Positions 6,782 to 16,019 are shown, counted from the stretch's first letter. The stretch: DNA of 64,000 bases from Oscillospiraceae bacterium (GCA_014799395.1 JAAVID010000081.1:1-64000); one strand, 5' to 3'. Notes: a model not told the origin generated them from the sequence alone. Program-made: numbers and translations.

Positions 6782-9073
6782 TTACTCCCCTTTTAACAGA
6801 TCTAAAAGACTGGTGGTCTTGTCATTTTCCGCGGACGCACCGTGCACTCTCTTCAAGACGACAGCCGAATAGGAGCCGCCCACGCCGAATCCCGCCGCGA
6901 GAACGCACTCCATATTGCGCCATCCCTTTGAGATGTATTTTGCAGCCGCGGCAGCCTGCCCCGCAGCCGTAGCCGCGCGAGCCTCGCCGAGGTCATCTCT
7001 CACTTGAACTATATCCGCTTTGCCGCCGAAAAGCTCCCCGTAGACCTTGCTTTCAAGCTCGTCTACCTCGGGGATACGGTTTGCAAAGCCGAATACTCCG
7101 TCAATGTCCGCCGTCGTTACTCCCGCAGCCTTGCAAGCGTCCTCGATAGCCGTTTTCAACGCGCTTTCCGAACCCTTGACCGTGCCGAATTCAACGGACT
7201 TATGCGCCGTTGCCCAGCCCGCCAGCTCGGCGTATATCTTAGCGCCGCGCTCACTCGCGCTGCGCTCATTCTCGAGTATCAGCGATACCGAGCCCTCTCC
7301 GAGATTATCCTTCAGCAGCCCGAGCTTGCCGTACAAAAATTCCGTTGTATCGGTGTTTTCGTCCGTACCCGAAGCGACCATGATCTTCTCGTCGCCGTTC
7401 CTGATAACGTCGGCAGCATAGCAAAGGCTCTGCAAGCCCGCCTGTATGCCGTTCGCGTTTGTGACGTTGTAGCCCTTTATCCCCGCGAAAATGCTGAAAT
7501 AGCCGCCCGCCGCGTTGTACACGGTATTCGGGAACGAGAACGCCGAGCCGCTTGCCGTACCGTTCTCGATAACGTTCTTCTGGAAACCGACGATCTCGGT
7601 CATAGGACCGTCTGCCGTGCCGATGATTATGCCGATGTCCTTTTCGTTATCCTCGGAGATAGTGATGTTCGCGTCCGCAAGCGCCTGCATACCGCTAAGC
7701 AGCTGTAACTGCGAAAAACGGTCGAGCTTGCGGTAAAACGCCATTTTAATGCCATAAGCCTTGTAATCGTCGGAGCTTATTTCAACGTGACCCTTGCGTA
7801 CAAATCCGCCGATACCCGTGATGTATATCTTGTCCTTGTTGGTGCGGTCGGGTATCTCGCGCGGCTCTTTCGCGAACACGATAGAAGCGTTGTTTCCGCC
7901 GAACGCAAACGAGTTTGAAGCTGCGAAATTTATCGTTTTCTCACGCTTGGTATTCGGCACGAAGTCGATAGCGCCCGCCTTTTCCTTAAGCGTTTCGAGG
8001 TTCTCCTCGGTGTAGCCGATAGTCGGCGGAACGGTATTTTCGCACACCGCCTTGACCGTCAGCACCGCCTCGATAGAGCCCGCCGCGCCCAGACAGTGAC
8101 CCGTCATAGACTTGGTGGAGCTTACCGACAAGTGATCGTTGCCGTCAAAAATAGTGTGCAGCGACAGGAACTCCGCCTCGTCGTTCTTTGCCGTGCCCGT
8201 GCCGTGCGCGTTGATGTAGTCAATGTCGTTCGGAGTAAGTCCCGAATTCGCGATAGCGCGGTTTATCGCCAGCATCTGCCCCTTTCCCTCGGGGTCGGGA
8301 GCGGTTATGTGGTGGGCGTCGGAGGAAACTCCGCTTCCCAGTACCTCGCAGTAGATCTTAGCGCCGCGAGCCTTTGCGTGCTCGTAGCTTTCGATTATCA
8401 GAACTCCCGCGCCCTCGCCGAGAGTAATTCCTCCCGAACGGTTGAACGGAGAGCACCCGTTTTCGTCCAGAGCGTGCAAAGCGTGAAATCCCGCGAACGC
8501 GAGCGAAGAAAAGCTGTCCGAGCCCCCCGCGACGAACGCGTCCGCCTTGCCCGCGCGGATAAGATCGGCAGCGTAGGACAGCGAGATAGTACCCGCCGCG
8601 CACGCGTTTACGATATTCGCGGTAGTGCCGTTCAGTCCAAAGTGCTTAGCGACGTTGTTCGCGATAGCCGCCGCGGGCATTTTCAGAATATCGTCTTTAT
8701 TTCCGCCGCCGTTTTTCATCTCGTCGGTGAAATATTTGTCGATACTCGCCGCGCCGCCAACGCAGTTGCCAACGATAACGCCTATCCTGTCGGAACTGTC
8801 GTCGGTTATCGTATAACCCGAGTCCGCAAGCGCCTCCCCCGCCGCTTTAATGCAAAGCAGCGACGAGCGGTCGTAGTCCTCGCCGGACAGCTCCGAGGAA
8901 GCCGCGGAGACCTCCGCGCCGACGTTCGCGTAGCAGTTGTCGGTATTGACGGACTTCACCTCGCGGATACCCGTCACACCGTTCACCGCCGCGCTCCAGC
9001 ATTTCTCGGTGTTGTCGCCGAGCGCGCATACCAGTCCCAGACCCGTAATGACAACTCTTCTGTTATCGCTCAT
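6782..9073 (-). CDS. Fused double ketosynthase: active KS plus degenerate KS-like domain
   Basis: A 763-residue fusion of two FabF-type ketosynthase domains. The first (about 1-405) keeps the condensing triad: Cys158 in VNACAAG, His290 in NAHGTGT and His326 in TGHCLGAAGS. The second (about 412-745) has the same fold landmarks, but Asn541 (in TNANGIQ) replaces the nucleophilic Cys and both His motifs are lost. This resembles the KS-alpha/KS-beta (chain length factor) pairs of type II polyketide and aryl polyene systems, here joined in one chain. An inactive partner domain there shapes the chain-length pocket; that role is inferred here. Start ATG at 9073 is preceded by GGGGTGAG inside the end of the ACP gene, only one base after the ACP stop codon. 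Confidence 0.9.
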   Translation of the reverse strand: MSDNRRVVITGLGLVCALGDNTEKCWSAAVNGVTGIREVKSVNTDNCYANVGAEVSAASSELSGEDYDRSSLLCIKAAGEALADSGYTITDDSSDRIGVIVGNCVGGAASIDKYFTDEMKNGGGNKDDILKMPAAAIANNVAKHFGLNGTTANIVNACAAGTISLSYAADLIRAGKADAFVAGGSDSFSSLAFAGFHALHALDENGCSPFNRSGGITLGEGAGVLIIESYEHAKARGAKIYCEVLGSGVSSDAHHITAPDPEGKGQMLAINRAIANSGLTPNDIDYINAHGTGTAKNDEAEFLSLHTIFDGNDHLSVSSTKSMTGHCLGAAGSIEAVLTVKAVCENTVPPTIGYTEENLETLKEKAGAIDFVPNTKREKTINFAASNSFAFGGNNASIVFAKEPREIPDRTNKDKIYITGIGGFVRKGHVEISSDDYKAYGIKMAFYRKLDRFSQLQLLSGMQALADANITISEDNEKDIGIIIGTADGPMTEIVGFQKNVIENGTASGSAFSFPNTVYNAAGGYFSIFAGIKGYNVTNANGIQAGLQSLCYAADVIRNGDEKIMVASGTDENTDTTEFLYGKLGLLKDNLGEGSVSLILENERSASERGAKIYAELAGWATAHKSVEFGTVKGSESALKTAIEDACKAAGVTTADIDGVFGFANRIPEVDELESKVYGELFGGKADIVQVRDDLGEARAATAAGQAAAAAKYISKGWRNMECVLAAGFGVGGSYSAVVLKRVHGASAENDKTTSLLDLLKGE

Positions 9074-9074
9074 A

Positions 9075-9323
9075 TTACTCACCCCGGTGTTCCTCAACAA
9101 ACTTCGCAAGCGTCTCGATAGACTTGAAGTTCTCTCTTGCCGCGCCCGTCATCTGAACGCCGAAAAGGCTGTCGATACCCGCGATTATCTCGATAGAGTC
9201 GATAGAATCCAGTCCTATATCGTCGCCGAAAAGCTCCGAATCAAACTCCAGCTCATCCTCGGGAATTCTCAGATTTTCCACCAGCATACCCTTGATCTTC
9301 TCGCAAATTTCCTGATTAGCCAT
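9075..9323 (-). CDS. Acyl carrier protein of the KS-KS operon
   Basis: An 82-residue acidic acyl carrier protein. The phosphopantetheine attachment serine is in the motif DDIGLDSIDSIEI around residue 40. The motif reads DSID instead of the DSLD/DSVE common in the housekeeping AcpP, and the protein has an extended FDSELFGDD segment before it, which is the style of carrier proteins in secondary lipid clusters. It is followed directly by the double ketosynthase gene and preceded by the acyltransferase gene. Translation likely starts at ATG 9323 behind AAAGGAG. Confidence 0.92.
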   Translation of the reverse strand: MANQEICEKIKGMLVENLRIPEDELEFDSELFGDDIGLDSIDSIEIIAGIDSLFGVQMTGAARENFKSIETLAKFVEEHRGE

Positions 9324-9400
9324 AATTTTTCTCCTTTAATTTTTTTATGGAAACGCAATTAAACAGGCGCTTCCTTATGTTTTCGGCTTTTCGCCGTTGT

Positions 9401-10066
9401 TTACTTGTGATATTGTCCGCAGTCTCCGTAGCGCTCGACCATTTGAGCGTACAGCTCCCGAACCGATTGTTCCGCCTCGGCGATAAGCGTCCGCGCGTAT
9501 TTGCTGTGGCGCATATTCTCGGGGCACTTGCTCTCAATAGGCTCGCCGACGAGCATTTTCTGCCTCATTCCGAACACGGACGAATATGTACCGTATATCG
9601 CGCAGGGTACTATCGGCACGCCCTTTTTCGCCGATAACAGCGCCGCCCCGGGCTTGAATTCGTGAATTTCCCCGTCCCGCGAAAGTCCGCCCTCGGGGAA
9701 TATCATAAGCGTACCGCCGTTGTCCACGACCTCTTCCGCCGCCGCGAACCACGAGCCGTCCGCCTCGTCGAGATTTATCGGAATACTTCTGCACCACGAG
9801 ATCATTTTCCCCGTGCGCTTTTTCTCGTACCATTGCTTCTTAACAAGAATATACGGCTTATATCTCCACAAAACAGCGGGAGCGTATGCCCCGTCAAAGT
9901 GGTGCGTATGGTTGCCGACGAACACGCAGGGCATACCTTTAAGACGTTTTTTCAGTGTTTTATCGGTGAATATCACCTTTGGACGAAACAGAAAATACAC
10001 CGTCCACGTTATTAGCACCTGAAAAAATCTGCCCCACAGCGTCTGCTTTTTAACGTTATTGTTCAC
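9401..10066 (-). CDS. Lysophospholipid-type acyltransferase (PlsC/LPLAT family)
   Basis: A 221-residue membrane-associated acyltransferase. The catalytic HX4D motif is NHTHHFDG at about residues 52-59, and the second family motif is FPEGGLSRDGE. A hydrophobic segment near residues 14-27 probably holds it to the membrane. These enzymes move an acyl group from acyl-ACP or acyl-CoA to a lipid hydroxyl. As the first gene of the operon, directly upstream of the ACP, it is the likely release step, placing the assembled chain on a lipid or glycolipid. No thioesterase is present to compete. The acceptor cannot be told. Confidence 0.88.
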   Translation of the reverse strand: MNNNVKKQTLWGRFFQVLITWTVYFLFRPKVIFTDKTLKKRLKGMPCVFVGNHTHHFDGAYAPAVLWRYKPYILVKKQWYEKKRTGKMISWCRSIPINLDEADGSWFAAAEEVVDNGGTLMIFPEGGLSRDGEIHEFKPGAALLSAKKGVPIVPCAIYGTYSSVFGMRQKMLVGEPIESKCPENMRHSKYARTLIAEAEQSVRELYAQMVERYGDCGQYHK

Positions 10067-10151
10067 GATACAATACCGCTCCCTTAATATTTCATTCGAT
10101 TTTCCTGCCGAGAGCGTGGAAAACCGCCATTAAATCGGTGTTTACTTAAAT

Positions 10152-10180
10152 ATTATAACCGCCGAACGCGTTTTTTTCAA
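10152..10180 (-). promoter_or_regulatory. Promoter of the ACP/ketosynthase operon
   Basis: On the minus strand, TTGAAA (10175-10180) and TATAAT (10152-10157) are separated by exactly 17 bases, upstream of the acyltransferase gene. The promoter lies inside the left part of a nested palindrome (10155-10251), so it may be regulated. Confidence 0.75.
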
Positions 10181-10251
10181 TGGGCAATTCCGCGACAGCA
10201 AGACCCAAAAGGGTCAACCTGTCGCGGAATTGTAGCGTATCGGCGGTTTTT
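10155..10251. repeat. Nested palindrome overlapping the operon promoter
   Basis: Three nested arm pairs share one centre: an outer ACCGCCGA-type pair near 10157-10165 and 10240-10248, a perfect 14-base pair at 10185-10198 with 10219-10232, and an inner GACCC/GGGTC at 10202-10206 and 10211-10215. There is no T-tract after the inner stem on either strand. It could be a regulator site or a cruciform-forming repeat. Confidence 0.6.
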
Positions 10252-10334
10252 CTGCTATTTAAACAAATCACGGATAAATTTCGTCCGAGACTGTTGGCGT
10301 AATAGACAACAAACATTAACTTTTGTTAATATTG

Positions 10335-10630
10335 AACCTGTCCACATAGCCCGAAATGCTTGGATTGCGCCAGAATTGCGAAGCAATTCTTTGCAAATTT
10401 TTTCGAGTACAAGGACGCATTATGCGCTGTGCGCAAAACGCTGCGACGCAGGCGTACTTAATGTACGCATTATGCGCTGCGCGCAAAACGCTCAAGGAGC
10501 TTTGACGCAGTACTCGGAAAAATTTGCCGCAAGGCACGATGCCTTAAGGTGAACGCCCCGGCGCGACACGATGTCGCGCATTAAAGGCGTTCACACTAAG
10601 ACAAGCGTTGAGCGGCTATGCGGACAGGTT
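10335..10630. repeat. Palindromic MITE-like element, family A copy 1
   Basis: The ends form an imperfect inverted repeat: AACCTGTCCACATAGCC at the left and its near complement at the right, extending to GCTTG. Inside are two direct copies of a GCATTATGCGCTG-GCGCAAAACGCT block and smaller palindromes. The same end sequences and a shared AGGAGCTTTGACGCAGTACTCG core recur at 59860-60022. No coding potential. The right end abuts the stop codon of the BofC-like gene. Confidence 0.75.
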
Positions 10631-10631
10631 C

Positions 10632-10913
10632 TTACTCCAAGTCAAGGTCCTCAATAAGTTTCGAGACCTCCGCGCGGTTTTTCAGCCGTATCCCCTCGCG
10701 CAGCAGCTCCGCGTCCGCGGGGTAGAGCGAGCTTATCGGCGTTTTGTATACGGCGATAGGCTCCGCGCTGCCCTCCTCCATAAGCGCTATTTTCCCGTTG
10801 TACTCGCATAGTATGAAATACACCGCGTCCGCGGAAGCCCCCGCAAGCGTTATCGTCTGCGAGGCGAGGCAAAACGCCGCCGCAAGCACCGCGTTTCTTC
10901 CGAATTTCGACAT
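10632..10913 (-). CDS. Small exported protein resembling the BofC C-terminal domain
   Basis: A 93-residue protein with an N-terminal hydrophobic signal-type segment (residues 7-25) followed by YFILCEYNGKIALMEEGS..P..V.KTPISSLYPADAELLREGI and an acidic ending LIEDLDLE. This pattern matches the small BofC-C-terminal-domain proteins common in clostridia; in Bacillus, BofC inhibits the SpoIVB signalling protease between the spore membranes. Function here is inferred. The AAAGGAG ribosome site lies within the 3' arm of a hairpin (10921-10966) after the chemoreceptor gene. Confidence 0.7.
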   Translation of the reverse strand: MSKFGRNAVLAAAFCLASQTITLAGASADAVYFILCEYNGKIALMEEGSAEPIAVYKTPISSLYPADAELLREGIRLKNRAEVSKLIEDLDLE

Positions 10914-10920
10914 AAAAACA

Positions 10921-10966
10921 ACTCCTTTGCAAATGATACCGATATAGGTATTATCTGCAAAGGAGT
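10921..10966 (-). terminator. Hairpin that is both terminator and RBS-sequestering stem
   Basis: Perfect 11-base arms (10921-10931 and 10956-10966) with an inner ATACC/GGTAT pair. Read on the minus strand the stem is followed by TTGTTTTT, so it can end the chemoreceptor transcript. Its 3' arm is also the AAAGGAG ribosome site of the BofC-like gene, so readthrough RNA would be poorly translated. Confidence 0.7.
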
Positions 10967-10982
10967 GCGAATTATGTAATGA

Positions 10983-12887
10983 TTATACTTTGAGCTTTTC
11001 TATCTGCTCCTCAAGCATAGCGGACTGACCGCTCAGCTCCTCGCAGGAAGCGGCTGTCTGCTCCGCAGTCGCGGAATTCTGCTGTACAACGGTAGAGATC
11101 TGGTCGATACCGATCTTGATCTGCTCGATAGAATCCGCCTGATCGTCCGCGGCAGTGGAGATCTCGCCGATGTAGCTGTTGGTGCGGTCCGCAAGCTCGG
11201 TAACTTCCTTCATTATCTCCGCGGTGCTCTGCGCGATTACCGTGCCCTTGTCTACCGCCGCGATAGTCGCGTTGATAAGCTCGCCCGTCTGAGCCGCGGA
11301 TTCCGCGCTCTTTGCCGCGAGGTTGCGAACCTCGTCCGCAACGACTGCGAAGCCCTTGCCCGCCGCGCCCGCGCGAGCCGCCTCGATAGCGGCGTTCAGC
11401 GCGAGGATATTGGTCTGGAACGCAATATCGTCGATAGCCTTGATGATATTCTGGATCTGATCGGACTTTTCCTTGATCTCTTCCATAGCCGCCAGCATAT
11501 TCTTGACCTCGTTGTCCTGACGGGTGATCTTCTCGGCGCTCTGAACGGAAACATTGCTCGCTTCCGAAGCGTTGTGCGCGCTCTGCTGAACCTTATTCGC
11601 TATCTCGTTGATAGAAGCCGAAAGCTCCTCGATAGCCGCCGCCTGACGGGTAGTGCCGTCCGCGAGTACCTGCGAACCCTCCGCGATCTGATCCGATCCG
11701 TTCTTTACGTCCTTGGAGGACTGCGCGATATTGCCGATGATCTCATTAAGCGCCGATTCGATCTGCTCAAAAGATTCGCTGATCTGAATGAAGTCGCCGA
11801 GATATTTAACCTTGGGCTTTACGGTAAAGTCGCCCGTAGCCATCTGTGAAAGAACATCGTTAATGTCCGCGACATACGAGTTAAGTTCCTTTTTGGTGAA
11901 TTCGAGCTTACGCACAAAGTCGCCAAGCTCATCGTTGCCGAACTTATAGTCGGAATTCGGTTCGTTAAGCGCTCCGCGGCTCATGCTGTCCGCCAACTTC
12001 TCCGCTTCCTGAATGGGACGGAGAATGGTCTTGATCGCATAAAACCCGATAACGACCAGCATAATACCGCCAACAACGACCGCAATTATCGTCGAAACAA
12101 GAATAAGCTGAACTTTGAGTTCCTCCGACTCGGCAGCCGAGAAGCCCGCGAAATACGCGCCGACCACCTTATTGTTTATATCATACATCGGACGGTAGAA
12201 AACATAATGATTCTGACCGAGTATGTCAATGGTACTTTCAACCGTATTACCGCCGTTGAGGGTCTGTGAGGTGCTCGCGGCGATCTCCGTGCCGACCGCT
12301 CTCTGACCGCCGTTGATGATGGTCGTCGCTATACGGGTACTGCCGTCTATGATCGTGATCTCGGCACTGCTCTGCTCCTTTACATCGTCTATCCAGCTTG
12401 TCTCGGTGAGGTACATACCCGAAACGGCAGCTCCGCCGTCATCGGTAGTCATAGCCGACTGAAGCGCAAGTCCGCTGTTGGAATCGCTTACAACGCCCGT
12501 ATATCCCGTTCTCGCACTTGCCAGGCTGAAGTCGGCAAGCCGGAAGTTATCCGTTTTCCAGACGATATTGCCGTTTGGATCCATAACAGCCGCAAAATCG
12601 CTTTCGGTTTTCTTCTTTGAGGCAAAAAATGCATTGAGTTCCTCCGCAGGCGCGTCGGATCTAAGCAACCCGCTGTATTCCATATCGGAGAGTACATCCG
12701 CGATCCTGCTCAGCTGCGTCTCCTTGGCAGCAACAAGAGTGTTCATACCGGTCGCAGTCTGCGTTTTCATAAGCTGATCGTTGCTGTTTCCCGAAAGATG
12801 TACGGTAAATATGTTTACCACGAGAACCGTCAGTACCATACAGATAATGATCGACAAAAGAAGTTTTCGTCCAATCCTAGAATTCAT
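10983..12887 (-). CDS. Methyl-accepting chemotaxis protein with a Cache-type sensor
   Basis: A 634-residue transmembrane chemoreceptor. TM1 is at about 10-30, and a periplasm-facing single Cache-like sensor follows (about 35-250), with [12 protein letters not shown] and [13 protein letters not shown] as ligand-domain landmarks. TM2 is near 260-285, then a HAMP region, then a long coiled-coil signalling domain with the invariant hairpin tip containing [19 protein letters not shown]. It would control the CheA kinase. The ligand is unknown; sensors of this Cache type often bind small organic acids. It has its own promoter at 12969-12997 and no chemotaxis genes beside it. Confidence 0.93.
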   Translation of the reverse strand: MNSRIGRKLLLSIIICMVLTVLVVNIFTVHLSGNSNDQLMKTQTATGMNTLVAAKETQLSRIADVLSDMEYSGLLRSDAPAEELNAFFASKKKTESDFAAVMDPNGNIVWKTDNFRLADFSLASARTGYTGVVSDSNSGLALQSAMTTDDGGAAVSGMYLTETSWIDDVKEQSSAEITIIDGSTRIATTIINGGQRAVGTEIAASTSQTLNGGNTVESTIDILGQNHYVFYRPMYDINNKVVGAYFAGFSAAESEELKVQLILVSTIIAVVVGGIMLVVIGFYAIKTILRPIQEAEKLADSMSRGALNEPNSDYKFGNDELGDFVRKLEFTKKELNSYVADINDVLSQMATGDFTVKPKVKYLGDFIQISESFEQIESALNEIIGNIAQSSKDVKNGSDQIAEGSQVLADGTTRQAAAIEELSASINEIANKVQQSAHNASEASNVSVQSAEKITRQDNEVKNMLAAMEEIKEKSDQIQNIIKAIDDIAFQTNILALNAAIEAARAGAAGKGFAVVADEVRNLAAKSAESAAQTGELINATIAAVDKGTVIAQSTAEIMKEVTELADRTNSYIGEISTAADDQADSIEQIKIGIDQISTVVQQNSATAEQTAASCEELSGQSAMLEEQIEKLKV

Positions 12888-12968
12888 AAACTTCGTTCCT
12901 TTCCTTTATTGGTTACGCGCTGATTGCTTTTAAACAAAAACGCACTTTTTGTAGAATATCCCACTTTT

Positions 12969-12997
12969 ATTATAGCAAATCAAACAGACTTTGTCAA
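12969..12997 (-). promoter_or_regulatory. Promoter of the chemoreceptor gene
   Basis: Minus-strand TTGACA (12992-12997) and TATAAT (12969-12974) with a 17-base spacer, divergent from the secA promoter. The sequence fits the vegetative sigma factor, not a SigD-type flagellar promoter. Confidence 0.8.
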
Positions 12998-13111
12998 GTC
13001 TTTATCAATAAGAGGCAATTGGTGAATTTCAACAAAAAAAGAAAGATAATTTCGGCGCGGGTCATTGCTCTGCCATTTGCCGAATATTTTAAAGACCTTT
13101 GTTTATTACTA

Positions 13112-13140
13112 TTGACAAAACCGCCTTTTGGGTGTATAAT
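13112..13140 (+). promoter_or_regulatory. Promoter of secA
   Basis: TTGACA at 13112-13117 and TATAAT at 13135-13140 with a 17-base spacer, 55 bases before the secA start. Confidence 0.85.
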
Positions 13141-13195
13141 ATAAATTGTATATTTGTTTATATTTTTATGTGTGCCAAAGGAAAGGTAAAATATA

Positions 13196-15880
13196 ATGGG
13201 TATTATGAAATCTATCTTCGGAACTTATTCTTCACGCGAACTCAAGCGTATCGAGCCGATAAAGCAGGCAGTTCTCGACCTCGAGGACAAATATAAGGCT
13301 ATGTCCGACAAGGAGCTCAAGGCTCAGACGGGTATCCTTAAAGAGCGCCTTGCCAACGGCGAGACCCTCGACGATATTCTGCCCGACGCGTTTGCCGCCT
13401 GCCGCGAGGCTTCCGACCGCGTTATCGGGATACGTCACTATCCCGTGCAGATAATCGGCGGCATAGTCCTCCACCAAGGACGTATCGCGGAGATGAGAAC
13501 GGGCGAGGGCAAAACGTTCGTAGCGTGTCTCCCGTCCTATCTTAACGCGCTTACGGGCAAGGGCGTGCATATCGTTACCGTCAACGACTACCTCGCAAAG
13601 CGCGACAGCGAGCTTATGGCTAAGGTGCACCGCTTTATGGGGCTCACCGTCGGGCTTATCACTCACGAGCTCAACAACGACCAGCGCCGCGCCGCGTATG
13701 CCTGCGACATCACCTACGCCACCAACAACGAGCTCGGTTTTGACTACCTGCGCGACAATATGTGTATCTACAAGAAAGACCTTGTACAGCGCGAGCCGAA
13801 CTTCGCGGTAGTAGACGAGGTCGACTCCATTCTCATAGACGAGGCGAGAACGCCGCTTATCATTTCGGGTCAGGGCGAAAAGTCCAGCGACCTGTACGAA
13901 AAAGCGGACAGATTTGCCAAGACCCTCAAAATGGATAAGGTCGTTGAGATAGACACCAAGGAGGAGTACGACAAGGACTTCGACGGCGATTATCTTGTCG
14001 ACGAAAAGGAAAAGACCTGCAACCTCCTGCCCGCGGGCGTTGCCAAGGCAGAGCAGTATTTCAACGTCGAGAACCTTATGGACCCCGAGAATATGACCCT
14101 GCTCCACCACATCAACCAGGCTATCCGCGCGAACGGTATTATGAAGCTGGACGTTGATTACGTCATCAAGGACGGCGAGATCGTCATCGTCGACGAGCAC
14201 ACAGGCCGTCTTATGTTCGGACGCCGTTATAATCAGGGTCTGCACCAGGCTATCGAGGCTAAGGAGGGCGTAAAGGTAAACCACGAGAGCAAAACCCTCG
14301 CCACCATTACGTTCCAGAACTTCTTCCGTCTCTATAACAAACTGTCGGGTATGACGGGTACGGCTATGACCGAGGAGGACGAGTTCAGACAGATATACTC
14401 GCTCGACGTTATCGAGATACCCACCAACAAGCCCGTTATCCGTGTGGATAATCACGATAAAATTTACAAGAACGTTCAAGGCAAGCTGAGAGCCGTATGC
14501 GACCAGGTTGAGGAATGTCATAAAAAGGGTCAGCCCGTGCTTGTCGGCACGGTAACTATCGAGAAGTCCGAGCAGCTGTCCAAGCTGTTCAAGGCGCGCG
14601 GTATCAAGCACGAGGTGCTTAACGCGAAAAACCACGAGCGCGAGGCTGAGATAGTAGCGCAGGCGGGCAAAAAGGACGCGGTAACTATCGCGACGAATAT
14701 GGCGGGACGCGGAACGGATATTAAGCTCGGCGGTAACGCGGAGTATCTTGCGCTTGCCGAAATGAGAAAGCTCGATTATTCCGAACAGCTTATCCAGGAA
14801 GCAACCGGCTTTGCCGAGACGGACGACGAGGAAATAATCGCGGCGCGTCAAAAATATCAGGAGCTTATCGCGAAATTCGATGAGAAGATAAAGCCCGAGG
14901 CGGAGGAAGTCCGCAAGCTGGGCGGATTGTTTATCATAGGCACGGAGCGCCACGAGTCAAGACGTATCGACAATCAGCTCCGCGGACGTGCGGGTCGTCA
15001 GGGAGACCCCGGCGAGAGCTGCTTCTACATCTCCCTTGAGGACGACCTTATGCGCTTGTTCGGCGGCGACCGCGTACAGCGCCTTATGGAGACTATGAAC
15101 TTCGACGAGGACATTCCGATAGAGGCGGGCTTCCTCTCCAAGGCTATCGAGTCGGCACAGATGAAGATAGAGGGCAACAACTTCTCTATTCGTAAGCACG
15201 TCCTCGATTTCGACGACGTTATGTCCAGTATGCGCCAGACCATTTATTCCCAGAGAAGAAAGGTTCTCGACGGCGAGGATATTCACGACAACGTTGTGCA
15301 GATGATGACGCAGGACATCGAGGAGACCGTAAAGATGTACTGCTCGGATACCGTCGCGGAAAACTGGAATCTGGACGGTCTGCGTTCTCACTATATGAAT
15401 TTGTATCTTATGGATACCGATCTGAGATATGACATCACAGACCTTAACGATATTTCACAGAACGACGTCTCCGAGTTTGTCAAGAAGCGCGGCGAGCTTA
15501 TGTACAAGCTCCGCGAGGAGGATCTCGGCGAGGAGAGTATGCGCGAAATAGAGCGCGTATGTCTGCTGAAAACGGTAGACCGCCACTGGATGGATCATAT
15601 CGACGCAATGGACGAGCTGAAAAACGGTATCGGTCTGCGCGGCTACGCACAGCGCAACCCCGTTGACGAGTACCGCTTCGAGGGCTTTGCGATGTTCGAC
15701 GAAATGGTAGCGGCTATCCGCGAGGAGACGGTAAAGCTCGTGCTTACCATTCCCGTGCGTATGCAGGCGCCCATTCAGCGCGAGCAGGTAATGCGCCCCG
15801 ACGCTCCCAACGCGGGAGGACCTCAGACCCCGTACAGAAGTGAAAAACGCGCCGAGAAGAAAAAGAAAGGCAAAAAGTAA
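13196..15880 (+). CDS. secA: Preprotein translocase ATPase SecA
   Basis: The motor ATPase that drives proteins through SecYEG, 894 residues. It has the DEAD-type motor with Walker A MRTGEGKT near residue 100, the DEVDSILIDEARTPL motif, the preprotein cross-linking region, and the second motor half with ATNMAGRGTDIKLGG and LRGRAGRQGDPG. The C-terminus ends in a Lys-rich tail (KRAEKKKKGKK) with no CxCxS...CC zinc motif, so the SecB-type metal-binding tail is absent, as in many Firmicutes. ATG at 13196 follows AAAGGAAAGG; an in-frame ATG at 13205 is an alternative. Confidence 0.97.
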   Translation: MGIMKSIFGTYSSRELKRIEPIKQAVLDLEDKYKAMSDKELKAQTGILKERLANGETLDDILPDAFAACREASDRVIGIRHYPVQIIGGIVLHQGRIAEMRTGEGKTFVACLPSYLNALTGKGVHIVTVNDYLAKRDSELMAKVHRFMGLTVGLITHELNNDQRRAAYACDITYATNNELGFDYLRDNMCIYKKDLVQREPNFAVVDEVDSILIDEARTPLIISGQGEKSSDLYEKADRFAKTLKMDKVVEIDTKEEYDKDFDGDYLVDEKEKTCNLLPAGVAKAEQYFNVENLMDPENMTLLHHINQAIRANGIMKLDVDYVIKDGEIVIVDEHTGRLMFGRRYNQGLHQAIEAKEGVKVNHESKTLATITFQNFFRLYNKLSGMTGTAMTEEDEFRQIYSLDVIEIPTNKPVIRVDNHDKIYKNVQGKLRAVCDQVEECHKKGQPVLVGTVTIEKSEQLSKLFKARGIKHEVLNAKNHEREAEIVAQAGKKDAVTIATNMAGRGTDIKLGGNAEYLALAEMRKLDYSEQLIQEATGFAETDDEEIIAARQKYQELIAKFDEKIKPEAEEVRKLGGLFIIGTERHESRRIDNQLRGRAGRQGDPGESCFYISLEDDLMRLFGGDRVQRLMETMNFDEDIPIEAGFLSKAIESAQMKIEGNNFSIRKHVLDFDDVMSSMRQTIYSQRRKVLDGEDIHDNVVQMMTQDIEETVKMYCSDTVAENWNLDGLRSHYMNLYLMDTDLRYDITDLNDISQNDVSEFVKKRGELMYKLREEDLGEESMREIERVCLLKTVDRHWMDHIDAMDELKNGIGLRGYAQRNPVDEYRFEGFAMFDEMVAAIREETVKLVLTIPVRMQAPIQREQVMRPDAPNAGGPQTPYRSEKRAEKKKKGKK

Positions 15881-15881
15881 T

Positions 15882-16019
15882 ATGTCACGATTTGCGCTTT
15901 TGACTTTGCTTTTATCAATAAAAGCTTTGCTTGACGGCGGCAATACCGACAGCGCCAAAACGCTGATTGAAGAGGTAATTGCCGAAGCTAAAAGACCCGA
16001 CGCGGACTTGTCATTTTAA
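15882..16019 (+). CDS. Small protein downstream of secA (45 residues)
   Basis: A short reading frame starting one base after the secA stop codon. It reads MSRFALLTLLLSIKALLDGG and ends with an amphipathic, charged helix-like tail. A purine-rich AAAGAAAGG lies about 10 bases upstream within the secA end, so coupling to secA is possible. I do not recognise a family. It could be spurious, but the uninterrupted fit between secA and the epimerase gene and the plausible protein composition favour a real small gene. Confidence 0.45.
   Translation: MSRFALLTLLLSIKALLDGGNTDSAKTLIEEVIAEAKRPDADLSF

Noticed and set aside
10440-10500. Two direct GCATTATGCGCTG-GCGCAAAACGCT blocks as a CRISPR array
   Set aside because: Only two copies with a short unequal gap inside a palindromic element, and no cas genes nearby.
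10316-10537. Open frame within the family A palindromic element
   Set aside because: It is made of repeat sequence with inverted blocks and has no conserved protein features.
13232-14953. 573-codon minus-strand frame opposite secA
   Set aside because: Antisense shadow of secA with no ribosome site or known domain.
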